Origin: Mycolicibacterium lacusdiani
Lineage (GTDB): Bacteria > Actinomycetota > Actinomycetes > Mycobacteriales > Mycobacteriaceae
Assembly: GCF_021916785.1 (NCBI RefSeq)
Contig: NZ_JAKCFC010000007.1
Location: forward strand, 248,001 to 312,000
Length of the DNA: 64,000 nt
Reading direction: 5' to 3'
The notes under the pieces are model-generated. The model saw only the letters and a program-made list of their open reading frames with translations, was not told the DNA's origin and did no database searches. The position numbers and the translations under genes are program-made. Shown in pieces: positions 31,454 through 40,595 of this stretch (its first letter is position 1; every line of letters starts with the position of its first letter).

Positions 31454-32418
31454 GCTTCTATCCCGTGCTGCCCCCCATCCTGCTGGCGATCGTGGCCGCC
31501 GTCGCGGTGGTCGCCAGGGTCGCGTCGCTGCGGCAACTGCTCTCGGCCCGCCGCCGCACGCGGACGCAGGTGTGGCGCTGGGCGGGGGTGACGGCTGCGG
31601 TCGTGCTGCTGCTGATCGCCGCGGCCCGGCCCGTATTCGGTGACGACCTGCAGACCACGCCCGCCGGTGCGGCCGACGGACAACCGAACGTCTTCCTGGT
31701 GGTGGACCGCTCACCCGAGATGGGCGTCGGCGACCTCCCCGATGGCAGGACGCGAATGGACGCCGCGCGTGAGGACATCGCCGCGGTGGTAGACCGCTAC
31801 CCGGACGCCCGATTCGCCGTCATCGCCTTCGCGTCGGGCCCCTCACTGGAATGGCCGCTGTCGCAGGACACCTGGAGTCTGCGTTCGGTGCTGGCGGCCA
31901 TGGAGCCGTACGGCGACGCCGACGTCGCGCTCACGAACGTCGCGGCAGCGGGAAACGTGCTGCGCTATCAGCTGATCGGAGCGCGCCAGCAATTCCCGCG
32001 CGCCAACAACCTCGTCTTCTACGTCGGCTCGGGCGCCAGCGCGTCCGAGGCTCCGCAGCGTCGCTTCGACGTGGCCGAGGGTTCGGTCGACGGCGGCGCG
32101 GTGCTGGGCTACGGCACCACCCGCGGCGCACCGCTGTCGGGAAGCCAGGCGGAACGCTCGATCCTCGACGAGCCGCGGTTGCGCGCGGTTGCCGAGCAGC
32201 TGGGCGTGCCATTCGTGCAGCGCGACGGCACGGGCGATACCTCGGCGATGTTCGGTGATGCCGGTCCGCCGCCGCAGGAGTCGGGCGTCACCGCATCGGC
32301 GCGGCCGACCGAGATCTACTGGGCACCTGCGATGCTCGCCGCTGCGCTGCTGCTGCTCGAGCTGTCGCTGACGCTGCGCGACCTACAACGGTCCAGGACC
32401 AGGGCGGTGGTCACGTGA
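31450..32418 (+). CDS. von Willebrand factor A domain membrane protein (BatA-like)
   Basis: 322 residues: helices at 8-23 and 44-58, a vWA domain from about 80 (VFLVVDRSPEMGVGD, then RFAVIAFASGPSLEWPL), and a final helix (APAMLAAALLLLELSLTL). The MIDAS reads DRSPE (86-90) rather than DxSxS, with Ser88 kept and the third residue replaced by Glu, which could still bind a metal. BatA-like proteins work with MoxR and DUF58 partners at the envelope. It starts within the end of the preceding gene (ATGA overlap) and overlaps the next by 4 bases. Confidence 0.83.
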   Translation: MSFYPVLPPILLAIVAAVAVVARVASLRQLLSARRRTRTQVWRWAGVTAAVVLLLIAAARPVFGDDLQTTPAGAADGQPNVFLVVDRSPEMGVGDLPDGRTRMDAAREDIAAVVDRYPDARFAVIAFASGPSLEWPLSQDTWSLRSVLAAMEPYGDADVALTNVAAAGNVLRYQLIGARQQFPRANNLVFYVGSGASASEAPQRRFDVAEGSVDGGAVLGYGTTRGAPLSGSQAERSILDEPRLRAVAEQLGVPFVQRDGTGDTSAMFGDAGPPPQESGVTASARPTEIYWAPAMLAAALLLLELSLTLRDLQRSRTRAVVT

Positions 32419-33122
32419 CCCGGCCCGCCCACCTGGCTCGTCGCCGACGCCTGCTGCTGTGGTCGGCGCCGGCCGTACTGATCGTCGTGCTGGTGATCGC
32501 CAAATTGGTGTCGATGGTGATCGCGGGCAATGCCGCGGCCGACGACTTCGCCCGCGGCGACACCGAGGCGTTGCGCGGCGACGTCTCCACCATGGAGGTC
32601 TTCGACGTCGTCGACCCCGGTGCCACGTCGTTCGCAGCGGGGGCGCTCGCCACGCTCGAGGGCCGGTTCGACGAGGCCGAGCGGCGCTTCGCCGAGGCAG
32701 GCGGCGACTGCCCGGCGCTGGTGAACCTGGCTCTGGTGCGCGAGGCGTGGGGCGATGCGTTCGTCGGCGCGGGCGACGGTCCCGCCGCGTTGCTCCGCTA
32801 CCGGGCAGCGTTGGGCACCGTGACCGGCGCGCCCGCAGGCTGCTTCGCGGGCAACGACGATGCCGACCCCGAACGCCGCACGGTCCGCGAGCAGGCGACC
32901 GACCGGCTCGCCAACAAGATCGCAATCCTGGAGCGGCCGCTGGCTCCTCCGCCGCCCGCCGCGGCTCCTCCCCCACCGCCGCCCGCTGGCGCGCCGCCGC
33001 CGGGAGCCGGCACGTCGCCCGACCAGACCGACGACGAGCGGCTGGTGCTGGGCCCGGGGCCGCCGCTGGACCGGTTGCGGCAGCTGCTGGAGGACGGCGC
33101 GGCGGTGCGCGGCGCGCCCTGA
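32415..33122 (+). CDS. Membrane-anchored repeat protein with proline-rich tail (BatC/TPR-like)
   Basis: 235 residues. One N-terminal helix (LLLWSAPAVLIVVLVIAKLVSMVI), then a helical region with the look of one or two TPR units (FAAGALATLEGRFDEAERRFAEAG and LVREAWGDAFVGAGDGPAALLRYRAALG), then a stretch of about 30 residues nearly all Pro and Ala (175-205), ending LGPGPPLDRLRQLLEDGAA. TPR proteins are the usual last partner in Bat operons. The overlap with the vWA gene (4 bases) couples it to the operon. The proline tail probably extends through the cell wall or docks a partner. Confidence 0.72.
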   Translation: MTRPAHLARRRRLLLWSAPAVLIVVLVIAKLVSMVIAGNAAADDFARGDTEALRGDVSTMEVFDVVDPGATSFAAGALATLEGRFDEAERRFAEAGGDCPALVNLALVREAWGDAFVGAGDGPAALLRYRAALGTVTGAPAGCFAGNDDADPERRTVREQATDRLANKIAILERPLAPPPPAAAPPPPPPAGAPPPGAGTSPDQTDDERLVLGPGPPLDRLRQLLEDGAAVRGAP

Positions 33123-33138
33123 AGCTAGCCTCGACGTC

Positions 33139-33792
33139 GTGGCCAAGGTGTTGACGGTGAACAGTGCACACGTCGGTCCCGGCGTCCGCGCCGCGACGAC
33201 GGGGATCGACAAGCGGCCGGTCGACGGGCCGGTCCAGGTGCGTCCCCCCGGCGCGATGCGGGGCGGGCTGGGCAGCGGTCTCGTCGGCGACTCGATCGGA
33301 AACTCGAAGTTCCACGGCGGCGACGATCAGGCGGTCTACGCGTACGCCCGCGAGGACCTCGACGTCTGGCAGGGCCAGATCGACCGCGAGATCACCAACG
33401 GCATGTTCGGCGAGAACGTCACCACCTCGGGTGTCGACGTCACCAACGCCGTCATCGGCGAGCGCTGGCGCGTGGGCTCGGGCGGACTGCTGCTGCAGGT
33501 GACCCGCCCCCGCACGCCGTGCAAGACATTCGCGATGCGCATGGGCATCCGGGGCTGGATCAAGACGTTCACCAACGGCGGGACGCCCGGCGCCTATCTG
33601 CGAGTGCTCGAGTCCGGGCCCGTTGCGGCCGGTGACGAGATCGAGGTGTTCGGCCGGCCCGAGCACGGCGTGACGATCGCGACGGTCTACCGGGCGATGA
33701 TGCTCGAGCCCGACCTGATGCCCAGCCTGCTCGCGGCCGACGAGCTGCCCGAGTCACTCAAGCGCCAGGCCCGCAGGCGCGCTGCGTCGTAA
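33139..33792 (+). CDS. MOSC domain protein
   Basis: 217 residues. The YiiM-type MOSC signatures are present: FHGGDDQAVYAYAREDLDVW, GMFGENVTTSGVDVTNAVIGERWRVGSGGLLLQVTRPRTPCKTFAMRMG. The conserved cysteine of MOSC proteins is in RTPCKTF. MOSC domains bind or transfer sulfur and molybdenum cofactor and form N-hydroxylated-base-reducing or sulfuration enzymes. GTG start 16 bases after the MoxR operon; a longer open frame overlaps that operon and is not supported. It may be read through from the operon, but a functional link is not obvious. Confidence 0.87.
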   Translation: MAKVLTVNSAHVGPGVRAATTGIDKRPVDGPVQVRPPGAMRGGLGSGLVGDSIGNSKFHGGDDQAVYAYAREDLDVWQGQIDREITNGMFGENVTTSGVDVTNAVIGERWRVGSGGLLLQVTRPRTPCKTFAMRMGIRGWIKTFTNGGTPGAYLRVLESGPVAAGDEIEVFGRPEHGVTIATVYRAMMLEPDLMPSLLAADELPESLKRQARRRAAS

Positions 33793-33835
33793 GGCCGCCC
33801 CCATGTGTCCTGCCGCACAGCTGGAATCAAACGAC

Positions 33836-33851
33836 GTAACACGGCGGTTAC
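33836..33851. repeat. Inverted repeat GTAAC-N6-GTTAC
   Basis: GTAACACGGCGGTTAC lies 108 bases before the first secreted-peptide gene in an otherwise gene-free stretch (33793-33959). The symmetry is perfect over 5+5 bases and could be an operator. It does not fit KstR. Function unknown. Confidence 0.35.
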
Positions 33852-33959
33852 AACAGGCAGACCGGCTCGACGTCTCGCGCCTGTCGACACAGCGTTCGAT
33901 CCGCGACATCAGCGCCACGGTTCGTACAACTCAATAGATCGAAAGAAGTGACACACGCA

Positions 33960-34127
33960 ATGAAGAAGTTCGGATTCGCCTCGATCGTCGCCAGCGGTAT
34001 GGCCGCAGCGGTCCTCGGACTCGCAGCGCCAGCTCAGGCAGGCATCGACCACCACACGTGGCTCGACGAGATTCAGCCGACGGCCACCGTGCCCTACACG
34101 GACACCACGGTGCACCAGAGCCGCTGA
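33960..34127 (+). CDS. Small secreted HHxW peptide, copy 1
   Basis: A 55-residue product too short for most gene callers but well supported: a GATCGAAAGAAGTGACACACGCA leader, an ATG, an ideal signal peptide (KKFGFASIVASGMAAAVLGL ending APAQA, cleavage after residue 27), a stop and a strong terminator 17 bases later. The predicted mature peptide has exactly 28 residues and begins GIDHHTWLDEIQPTATV. The copy at 42262-42438 has the same layout; the two mature parts share 12 of 28 positions without gaps (motif IxHHxWxxxIQxxATV and a final Arg). The double His next to Trp could bind metal or haem, which is speculation. I know no function. Confidence 0.8.
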   Translation: MKKFGFASIVASGMAAAVLGLAAPAQAGIDHHTWLDEIQPTATVPYTDTTVHQSR

Positions 34128-34144
34128 CCCCCGCACGATCCTCG

Positions 34145-34173
34145 AGGGGCACCCGCCAAGCGCGGGTGCCCCT
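34145..34173 (+). terminator. Rho-independent-like terminator after peptide copy 1
   Basis: A perfect 12-base stem (AGGGGCACCCGC / GCGGGTGCCCCT) with a 5-base loop, followed by CTTGCGTG. There is no long T run, as usual in mycobacteria. It stands 17 bases after the peptide stop and separates it from kup. The stem is nearly the same as the one behind the second peptide gene. Confidence 0.8.
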
Positions 34174-34224
34174 CTTGCGTGTCCGGACGGTCGACGCACA
34201 GGCGGTCGGGCTTACGATCGCGCC

Positions 34225-36147
34225 GTGCCCGCGAATTCCGCACCGCCCTCGCACGCGCCACGCCTGTCGACGGGCATAGTGGTCGGCGCGCTGGGCATCG
34301 TGTTCGGCGACATCGGCACCAGCCCGATCTACACGATTGCGACGGTGTTCGATCCCGACGATCCCCACCCGGTTCCCGTCGCCCGCGACCACGTCTACGG
34401 CATCGTGTCGCTGATCTTCTGGTCGGTCATGGTGATCGTCACCCTCACCTACGTCAGCCTGGTCATGCGGGCGGACAACCACGGCGAGGGCGGCATCATG
34501 GCGCTCATCACGCTGCTGCGTCAGCGCACGCACGGCCGCGGTCGCCGCACCTCGCTCATGCTCGCGGGTCTCGGGATATTCGGCGCCGCACTGTTCTTCG
34601 GCGACAGCATGATCACCCCGGCGATCTCCGTGCTGTCCGCGGTCGAGGGCCTCAAGATCGTCGAGCCCGAACTCGCGCCGTGGATCGTACCCATCACGGC
34701 CGTCATCATCGTGCTGCTCTTCTCGGTCCAGCGCCGCGGCACGGCCGCCGTCGGCCGCTTCTTCGGTCCGGTGATGATCGTGTGGTTCCTGGCGATCGGC
34801 GCGTGCGGCATCGGCGGCATCGTCCGCGAGCCCGAGATCCTCACGGCCCTATCCCCCACGTACGCACTGGGATTCATGGCCGGCCACTTCCACATCGGCT
34901 TCTTCGCGCTGGCGGCGGTCGTGCTGGCCGTGACCGGCGCCGAAGCGCTGTACGCCGACATGGGCCACTTCGGACGCAAGGCCATCACCATCGGGTGGCT
35001 GGGCCTCGCACTACCCGCGCTGACGCTGAGCTATCTCGGCCAGGGCGCGCTGCTGCTCGGCGACGAGAGCAAGGTCGAGGCGCCGTTCTTCCTCCTGACG
35101 CCGGACTGGGCGCTGGTGCCGATGGTCGTACTGGCCACCGCCGCAACGGTGATTGCCTCCCAGGCCGTCATCACCGGCGCGTTCTCGGTGGCCTCGCAGG
35201 CGGCTCAGCTCGGCTACCTCCCGCGGCTGCGGATCGCACACACCTCGGCCTCGACCATCGGACAGATCTACGTCCCGTTCATCAACGGCGTCCTGCTGAT
35301 CGGCGTGCTGATCCTGGTGTTCGCGTTCCGGTCGTCGGACGCCCTGGCCTACGCGTTCGGCATGGCGGTCACCGGAACCATCACGATCACCACGACGCTG
35401 TTCCTGTACTACGCGAGGACCCGCTGGCACTGGCCGCTGTGGGCGGTGCTGGGCGGCGGCGGCCTGCTACTGGCCGTCGACCTGATGTTCTTCGCCGCCA
35501 ACCTCACCAAGCTCGTCCACGGCGCGTGGCTGCCCCTGCTGATCGCCATCTCGGCGTTCACCGTGATGACCACCTGGCAGCGGGGGCGGGCCATCGTCAC
35601 CCGCAAGCGCGCCGACGTCGAGGGACCGCTGCGACCGTTCGTCAGCGGGTTGCTCCACCGCGACCCGCCGCTGGTGCGCGTGCCCGGAACCGCCATCTTC
35701 CTCAACCGCGGCGACGACACCGCGCCGCTGTCGATGCGGGCCAACGTCGAGCACAACCACGTCCTGCACCGGCACGTCGTCATCCTCTCGATGGAGGTCG
35801 AACCCGTTCCGCGCATACCAGATTCGGATCGCGTGACGGTCGAGGACCTCGACCTCGTAGGTGACGGCATCATCTTCGTCCGGGCCCGCTACGGATATCT
35901 CGAACGACCCGACGTCCCCGCGGCACTGCGCCTCCTCGACCCGAACCAGACCGAGGGACCGATCGACCTCGACGACGCGTCCTACTTCCTGTCGAAGCTC
36001 GAGTTGGTCGTCTGCGCCAAGCCGACGATGCCGCCCTGGCGCACCAGGCTTTTCGTCGCGACGTCGTACATCACCGCCGACGCTGCCGCGCACTTCAGGC
36101 TCCCCGTCGATCGGACCGTCATCATCGGTGCCCGCCTCGAGGTCTGA
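34225..36147 (+). CDS. kup: KUP/HAK/KT potassium transporter
   Basis: 640 residues, proton-coupled K+ uptake permease. The N-terminal GALGIVFGDIGTSPIYTI is the family signature, followed by GEGGIMALITLL and GIFGAALFFGDSMITPAISVLSAVEGL. About twelve membrane helices run to residue 440, and a C-terminal cytoplasmic domain of about 180 residues holds GTAIFLNRGDDTAPLSM and GYLERPDVPAALRLL. Length is normal for the family. GTG start, 51 bases after the terminator of the small peptide gene. The stop is 2 bases from the convergent hrpA stop. Confidence 0.97.
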   Translation: MPANSAPPSHAPRLSTGIVVGALGIVFGDIGTSPIYTIATVFDPDDPHPVPVARDHVYGIVSLIFWSVMVIVTLTYVSLVMRADNHGEGGIMALITLLRQRTHGRGRRTSLMLAGLGIFGAALFFGDSMITPAISVLSAVEGLKIVEPELAPWIVPITAVIIVLLFSVQRRGTAAVGRFFGPVMIVWFLAIGACGIGGIVREPEILTALSPTYALGFMAGHFHIGFFALAAVVLAVTGAEALYADMGHFGRKAITIGWLGLALPALTLSYLGQGALLLGDESKVEAPFFLLTPDWALVPMVVLATAATVIASQAVITGAFSVASQAAQLGYLPRLRIAHTSASTIGQIYVPFINGVLLIGVLILVFAFRSSDALAYAFGMAVTGTITITTTLFLYYARTRWHWPLWAVLGGGGLLLAVDLMFFAANLTKLVHGAWLPLLIAISAFTVMTTWQRGRAIVTRKRADVEGPLRPFVSGLLHRDPPLVRVPGTAIFLNRGDDTAPLSMRANVEHNHVLHRHVVILSMEVEPVPRIPDSDRVTVEDLDLVGDGIIFVRARYGYLERPDVPAALRLLDPNQTEGPIDLDDASYFLSKLELVVCAKPTMPPWRTRLFVATSYITADAAAHFRLPVDRTVIIGARLEV

Positions 36148-36149
36148 CG

Positions 36150-39100
36150 TCAGCCCAGCACCGCGTCGATCGCGCGGTAGATGCGCTGCTCGCTGACCGG
36201 CCGCGGGGTGCCGAGCTGCTGCGCCCACAGGCTGACCCGGAATTCCTCGATCTGGCGGGCGATGTCGGTCACGTCGGACGCCGCAGCGCGGGCCGGTGAC
36301 AGCGCCGCAACCAGTTCGTCGTAGGCATGCTGCACGGCATGCACGCGGGCCATCCGTTCGAGGTCGGCGTTGACGCCGTGCGGCAGGCGGTCGAGCCGCC
36401 GCCCGATCGCGGTGAGGTACCGCGTGAGGTCGGCCAGATGCGCGATCCCCGTCGCCGTCACGAACCCCGCCGGGAGTAGCCCCGCCAGTTGTGCGCGGAC
36501 GTCGGCGATCGACGCGGCCTGCGCGGGCACCGGCCGCTCGAGCAGGGCGAGACGGACGTCGTGCGCCGCGCCGAGCACGTTCGACACGCGACTGACGACG
36601 TCGATGGTGCTGGACGCCAACGTCTTCGACACCTTGGCGCGCAACGCGGCGAACTCGGCCTTCGTCCACGCGGGTGTGGTGATCAGGGTGTCGGTGACGG
36701 CGTCGGCGCAGTCGTCGATCAGCGCGGACAGCGAGCCGTCGGGATTGTCGGCGACGACCAGCCGCGTGCGCAGGTCGAGTGCGCGCTCCACGGCCTTGAC
36801 CGGTGACGGGACGTCGAGGCGCACCAGCCGCCGCAGGCCCGGCGCCATCCTGGCCCGCTGCTCGACCTCGGAGGCGAACACCGTCAGGTCCACCGCCTTG
36901 CCCACGTCCACGAACGCCGGGTAGCCGCGCACGGTGTTGCCGCCGCTGGTGCTGTCGATCGCCCGTGGCACCTCGTCGAGGTCGTCGGGCCAGCCGCGCA
37001 ACCCCTTTCGCGCCAGACCACCCGCGACCACGTCGGCGACCGCGCGCTGCATCGGTGCGTCGAGCCGCTCCTTCAGTCCGTCGAGGTCCTTGCCGCGAGC
37101 CACCTCCGAGCCGTCGGAACCCTCGACCGCGAACGTCACGCGCAGGTGGGCGGGCACCTTCTCCACGTCGAAGGCGTCGATCGGCACCAGAACGCCTGTG
37201 CGCCTGCGCAACTCCTGCTGTAGCGCGTCGAGCAGCGGCCGGTCACCGGGATCGAACGTCGACAGCAGGGCCCGAGCCGTGTCCGGGACCGGAACGAAGT
37301 TGCGGCGCAGCTCCTTCGGCAGCGACTTGAGCAGCGCGGCGATCAGTTCCTCACGCAACGCCGGGACGTGCCAGGCGAACTCGTCGCCGCCGAGGCGGGC
37401 CAGCACCTCGACGGGAACGTGCACCGTGATGCCGTCGTCCTCCGCACCAGGCTCGAACTTGTAGGTGATCGGCAGCGAGAGGTCGCCTGCCTCCCACCGG
37501 TCGGGCTGGTCGAGGGCATCGTCGCCGCGCAGCAGGTCGGCGCGGGTGAACGTCAGCAGGTCAGGCGTGCGGTGCCGCTGCTTCTTCCACCAGGCGTCGA
37601 AGTGCCTGGCCGACACCACGTCCGCAGGGATGCGGGCGTCGTAGAGGGCGTAGATCTCGTCGTCACCGGCCAGCAGGTCGCGGCGTCTGGCACGCTCTTC
37701 GATCTCGGCGAGTTCCTCGAGCAGCTGGCCGTTGTCGCGGAAGAAGTGGTGACGGGTCTGCCAGTCCCGTTCCACCAGTGCATGCCGGATGAACAGTTCG
37801 CGCGACAGCACGGGATCGATTTGCCCGTAGCCGATCCGGCGCCTCGGCACCAGCGGCAAGCCGAACAGCGTGACGCGCTCGAAGGCCATGACCGCTCCGC
37901 GGTTCGCGTCCCAGTGCGGTTCACTGTGGGTCCGCTGCACCAGGTCTCCCGCGACGCGCTCCACCAGCTCGGGTTCCACGCGAGCGGCGACCCGGCCGAA
38001 CAGGCGGCTGGTCTCCACGAGGTCCGCGACGACGATCCAGCGCGGCGGTCGGCGCGTCAGCACCGAGCCCGGCGCGAGCACGAACCTGGTGTTGCGCGCA
38101 CCCTGGTACTCGCGGGAGTCACCCTCGCGCAGTCCCACGTGCGACAGCAGCCCGGCGGTCAGAGCGGCGTGCACGCTGGCCGGGTCGGCGGGCTCGTCCT
38201 GTTCGTGGATGCCGAGATCCTTGGCGATGCTGCGCAATTGACCGGCGAGATCCTGCCATTCGCGGATGCGCAGGTAGTGCAGGAACTCCTCACGGCACAT
38301 TCGGCGGAACGAACTGCCGGAGCGTTCCCTGCGCTGTTCCGACACGTACTGCCACAGGTTGAGGAACGACACGAAGTCGGAGTGCTCGTCGGCGAAGCGG
38401 GCATGCTTCTGGCGCGCCGCCTCCTCCTTGTCGACGGGCCGCTCCCGCGGGTCGGGGATCGACAGCGCCGCCGCGAGGATCAGCACTTCGCGCACGCAGC
38501 CCTCGGTGTCGGCCTGCAGGATCATGCGTCCGATGCGCGGGTCCAGCGGCAGCCGGGCCAGCCGGCGCCCCACGTCGGTGATCGCCCCAATGCGGTCGAA
38601 GGCACCGAGTTCCTGCAGGAGCATCACGCCGTCGCGGATGCTGCGCGCCTCCGGCGGGTCGAGGAAGGGGAACGCCTCGACGTCGCCAAGCCCCAGCGCG
38701 GCCATCTGCAGGATCACCGCGGCGAGATTGGTGCGCAGGATCTCGGGATCGGTGTAGCGGGGCCGAGTTTCGAAGTCTGCTTCGGAGTACAGGCGAATGC
38801 ACACGCCGGGGGCGGTCCGCCCGGAGCGGCCCGCACGCTGCGACGCCGACGCCTGAGAGATCGGTTCGATCGGCAGCCGCTGCACCTTCGTCCGGCGGCT
38901 GTAGCGCGAGATGCGCGCCGTGCCGGGGTCGACGACGTAGCGCACGCCAGGCACGGTCAGTGACGTCTCGGCCACGTTGGTGGCCAACACGACCCGTCTG
39001 TTGGTGTGCGGTGCGAACACCTTCTGCTGATCGGCGGTCGGCAGCCGGGCGTAGAGCGGCAACACCTCGGTCGGGAACCGGTCGCCGCGCATCGCGTCGC

Positions 39101-40112
39101 GCAACGCCTCGGTGGTATCGCGGATCTCGCGTTCTCCGGAGAGGAACACCAGCACGTCGCCAGGCGGTTCGGACTCGAGTTCTCGGACGGCGTCGACGAT
39201 GGCCTCGGTCGGGTCGCGCATTTCGGATGAGCCGCTTGCGCGAAGACCAAAGGCCGGAGTACGGACGATCTCGCGGTCGGGGTCGTCCGGATCGTCGTTG
39301 TCGGCGTCATCGGTGACCTCGACTTCCAACGGGCGGTAACGGATCTCGACGGGATAGGTGCGGCCGGAGACCTCGACGATGGGCGCGGGGACGCCGTGGC
39401 GGTCGGAGAAGTGCGCGGCGAAGCGTTCGGGCTCGATGGTCGCCGACGTGACGATCACCTTGAGATCGGGTCTACGGGGCAGCAGCTCGCGCAGGTAACC
39501 CAGCAGGAAGTCGATGTTGAGGCTGCGTTCGTGGGCCTCGTCGAGGATCAGCGTGTCGTAGGCGAGCAGCCGGCGGTCGCGCTGCATCTCGGCGAGCAGG
39601 ATGCCGTCGGTCATCAGCTTGACCAGGGTGCGGTTGCTGGCTTGGTCGGTGAACCGCACGGTGTAGCCGACGACGTCGCCCAGCGGGGTGCCCAGTTCGT
39701 CGGCGACGCGCTGGGCCACCGTTCTGGCGGCGAGGCGTCGCGGCTGGGTGTGACCGATCGTGCCGCGCACGCCGCGGCCCAGCTCGAGGCAGATCTTCGG
39801 CAGCTGCGTCGTCTTGCCCGAGCCCGTCTCGCCCGCGACGACGATCACCTGATTGGCCGTGATCGCGGCGGCGATGTCGTCACGGCGGTCGCTGACCGGC
39901 AGATCCGGGTAGGTGACCTGGGGTACGGCGGACTCGCGGGTGGCGACGAGCGCTTCCGCCGACGCGATCTGCTGGGCGATCCGCTCCACCTGTTCCGGCG
40001 TGACGTTGCGCATGGAGCGCAGCCGGCGCCCGAACCGGGCGGCGTCGCGGATCGTCAGGTGGTCTAGCCGCCCGCGCAGTGCTCTCAGCTCATCGCGGGA
40101 CGGTTCGGACAC
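36150..40112 (-). CDS. hrpA: ATP-dependent RNA helicase HrpA (DEAH box)
   Basis: 1320 residues, large DEAH-box helicase. Motif I GETGSGKTTQ (94-103), motif Ia HTQPRRLAARTVAQRVADELG, DEAH 191-194 in LILDEAHERSLNID, SAT in VIVTSATIEPERF, and motif VI QRAGRSGRTAPG are present, then helicase-associated (HA2), OB-fold and the long HrpA-specific C-terminal region (DUF3418: DGITVHVPVEVLARLGGDEFAWHVPALREELIAALLKSLPKELRRNFVP). The length agrees with E. coli HrpA (1300). HrpA acts on RNA, including stalled ribosomes in E. coli. ATG start; 29 bases separate it from the end of the VOC gene upstream. Confidence 0.96.
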   Translation of the reverse strand: MSEPSRDELRALRGRLDHLTIRDAARFGRRLRSMRNVTPEQVERIAQQIASAEALVATRESAVPQVTYPDLPVSDRRDDIAAAITANQVIVVAGETGSGKTTQLPKICLELGRGVRGTIGHTQPRRLAARTVAQRVADELGTPLGDVVGYTVRFTDQASNRTLVKLMTDGILLAEMQRDRRLLAYDTLILDEAHERSLNIDFLLGYLRELLPRRPDLKVIVTSATIEPERFAAHFSDRHGVPAPIVEVSGRTYPVEIRYRPLEVEVTDDADNDDPDDPDREIVRTPAFGLRASGSSEMRDPTEAIVDAVRELESEPPGDVLVFLSGEREIRDTTEALRDAMRGDRFPTEVLPLYARLPTADQQKVFAPHTNRRVVLATNVAETSLTVPGVRYVVDPGTARISRYSRRTKVQRLPIEPISQASASQRAGRSGRTAPGVCIRLYSEADFETRPRYTDPEILRTNLAAVILQMAALGLGDVEAFPFLDPPEARSIRDGVMLLQELGAFDRIGAITDVGRRLARLPLDPRIGRMILQADTEGCVREVLILAAALSIPDPRERPVDKEEAARQKHARFADEHSDFVSFLNLWQYVSEQRRERSGSSFRRMCREEFLHYLRIREWQDLAGQLRSIAKDLGIHEQDEPADPASVHAALTAGLLSHVGLREGDSREYQGARNTRFVLAPGSVLTRRPPRWIVVADLVETSRLFGRVAARVEPELVERVAGDLVQRTHSEPHWDANRGAVMAFERVTLFGLPLVPRRRIGYGQIDPVLSRELFIRHALVERDWQTRHHFFRDNGQLLEELAEIEERARRRDLLAGDDEIYALYDARIPADVVSARHFDAWWKKQRHRTPDLLTFTRADLLRGDDALDQPDRWEAGDLSLPITYKFEPGAEDDGITVHVPVEVLARLGGDEFAWHVPALREELIAALLKSLPKELRRNFVPVPDTARALLSTFDPGDRPLLDALQQELRRRTGVLVPIDAFDVEKVPAHLRVTFAVEGSDGSEVARGKDLDGLKERLDAPMQRAVADVVAGGLARKGLRGWPDDLDEVPRAIDSTSGGNTVRGYPAFVDVGKAVDLTVFASEVEQRARMAPGLRRLVRLDVPSPVKAVERALDLRTRLVVADNPDGSLSALIDDCADAVTDTLITTPAWTKAEFAALRAKVSKTLASSTIDVVSRVSNVLGAAHDVRLALLERPVPAQAASIADVRAQLAGLLPAGFVTATGIAHLADLTRYLTAIGRRLDRLPHGVNADLERMARVHAVQHAYDELVAALSPARAAASDVTDIARQIEEFRVSLWAQQLGTPRPVSEQRIYRAIDAVLG

Positions 40113-40141
40113 TCAGCCAACTTTAGGCCGTCGGAGCCGAC

Positions 40142-40558
40142 TCAGTTCGCGCCGACCGTGGTGAGACAGAACGGGTGGCCCGCGGGGTCGATGAGCACCC
40201 GCCACCGCCCGGGGTCGCGCTGGTGTCCGGCCTCACGCGCACCGAGGGCGACGGCCCGCGTCACCGCGTCGTCGAGGTCGGTCACCGACACGTCGAGGTG
40301 CATCTGCTGCAGCTGTCCGGGCTCCGGCCAGGTCGGCGCGACGTAGCCGTCGACGCGCATCAAAGCGAGCGTCTGCGCGCCGTCACCGATCGCGATGACG
40401 CTGCCGTCGGGGGCCTCGACCAGGCGACGCATGCCCAGGAGAGCGCTGTAGAAGTCGGCGAGCCGGGCCGGATCGGGGCAGTCGATCGAGGTGGCGCCCA
40501 GGCGGCCGACCGGCGCGGGGGTTTCGGCGTCAGAGGCACCGTCAGGGGCAGTGGTCAC
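40142..40558 (-). CDS. VOC family (glyoxalase-like) protein
   Basis: 138 residues. One VOC domain: GATSIDCPDPARLADFYSALLGMRRLVEAPDGSVIAIGDGAQTLALMRVDGYVAP, then QMHLDVSVTDLDDAVTRAVALGAREAG and the typical end WRVLIDPAGHPFCLTTVG. The family binds a divalent metal and acts in glyoxal detoxification, ring-cleavage dioxygenation or antibiotic resistance; the glyoxalase-like domain PF18029 looks closest, and the residues do not identify the substrate. GTG start, divergent from a lipoprotein gene 37 bases away. Confidence 0.88.
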   Translation of the reverse strand: MTTAPDGASDAETPAPVGRLGATSIDCPDPARLADFYSALLGMRRLVEAPDGSVIAIGDGAQTLALMRVDGYVAPTWPEPGQLQQMHLDVSVTDLDDAVTRAVALGAREAGHQRDPGRWRVLIDPAGHPFCLTTVGAN

Positions 40559-40595
40559 GTCACCGATTCTGCCCGCCGCGGCGATTTCGGCTTAC

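Noticed and set aside
32860..33138. N-terminal extension of the MOSC gene into the preceding operon
   Set aside because: The extra 93 residues are Arg/Pro shadow of the repeat protein; MOSC similarity begins at GTG 33139.
33836..33851. GTAAC-N6-GTTAC as a second KstR box
   Set aside because: The spacing (AAC-N8-GTT) does not fit TNNAACNNGTTNNA; kept only as an unexplained inverted repeat.
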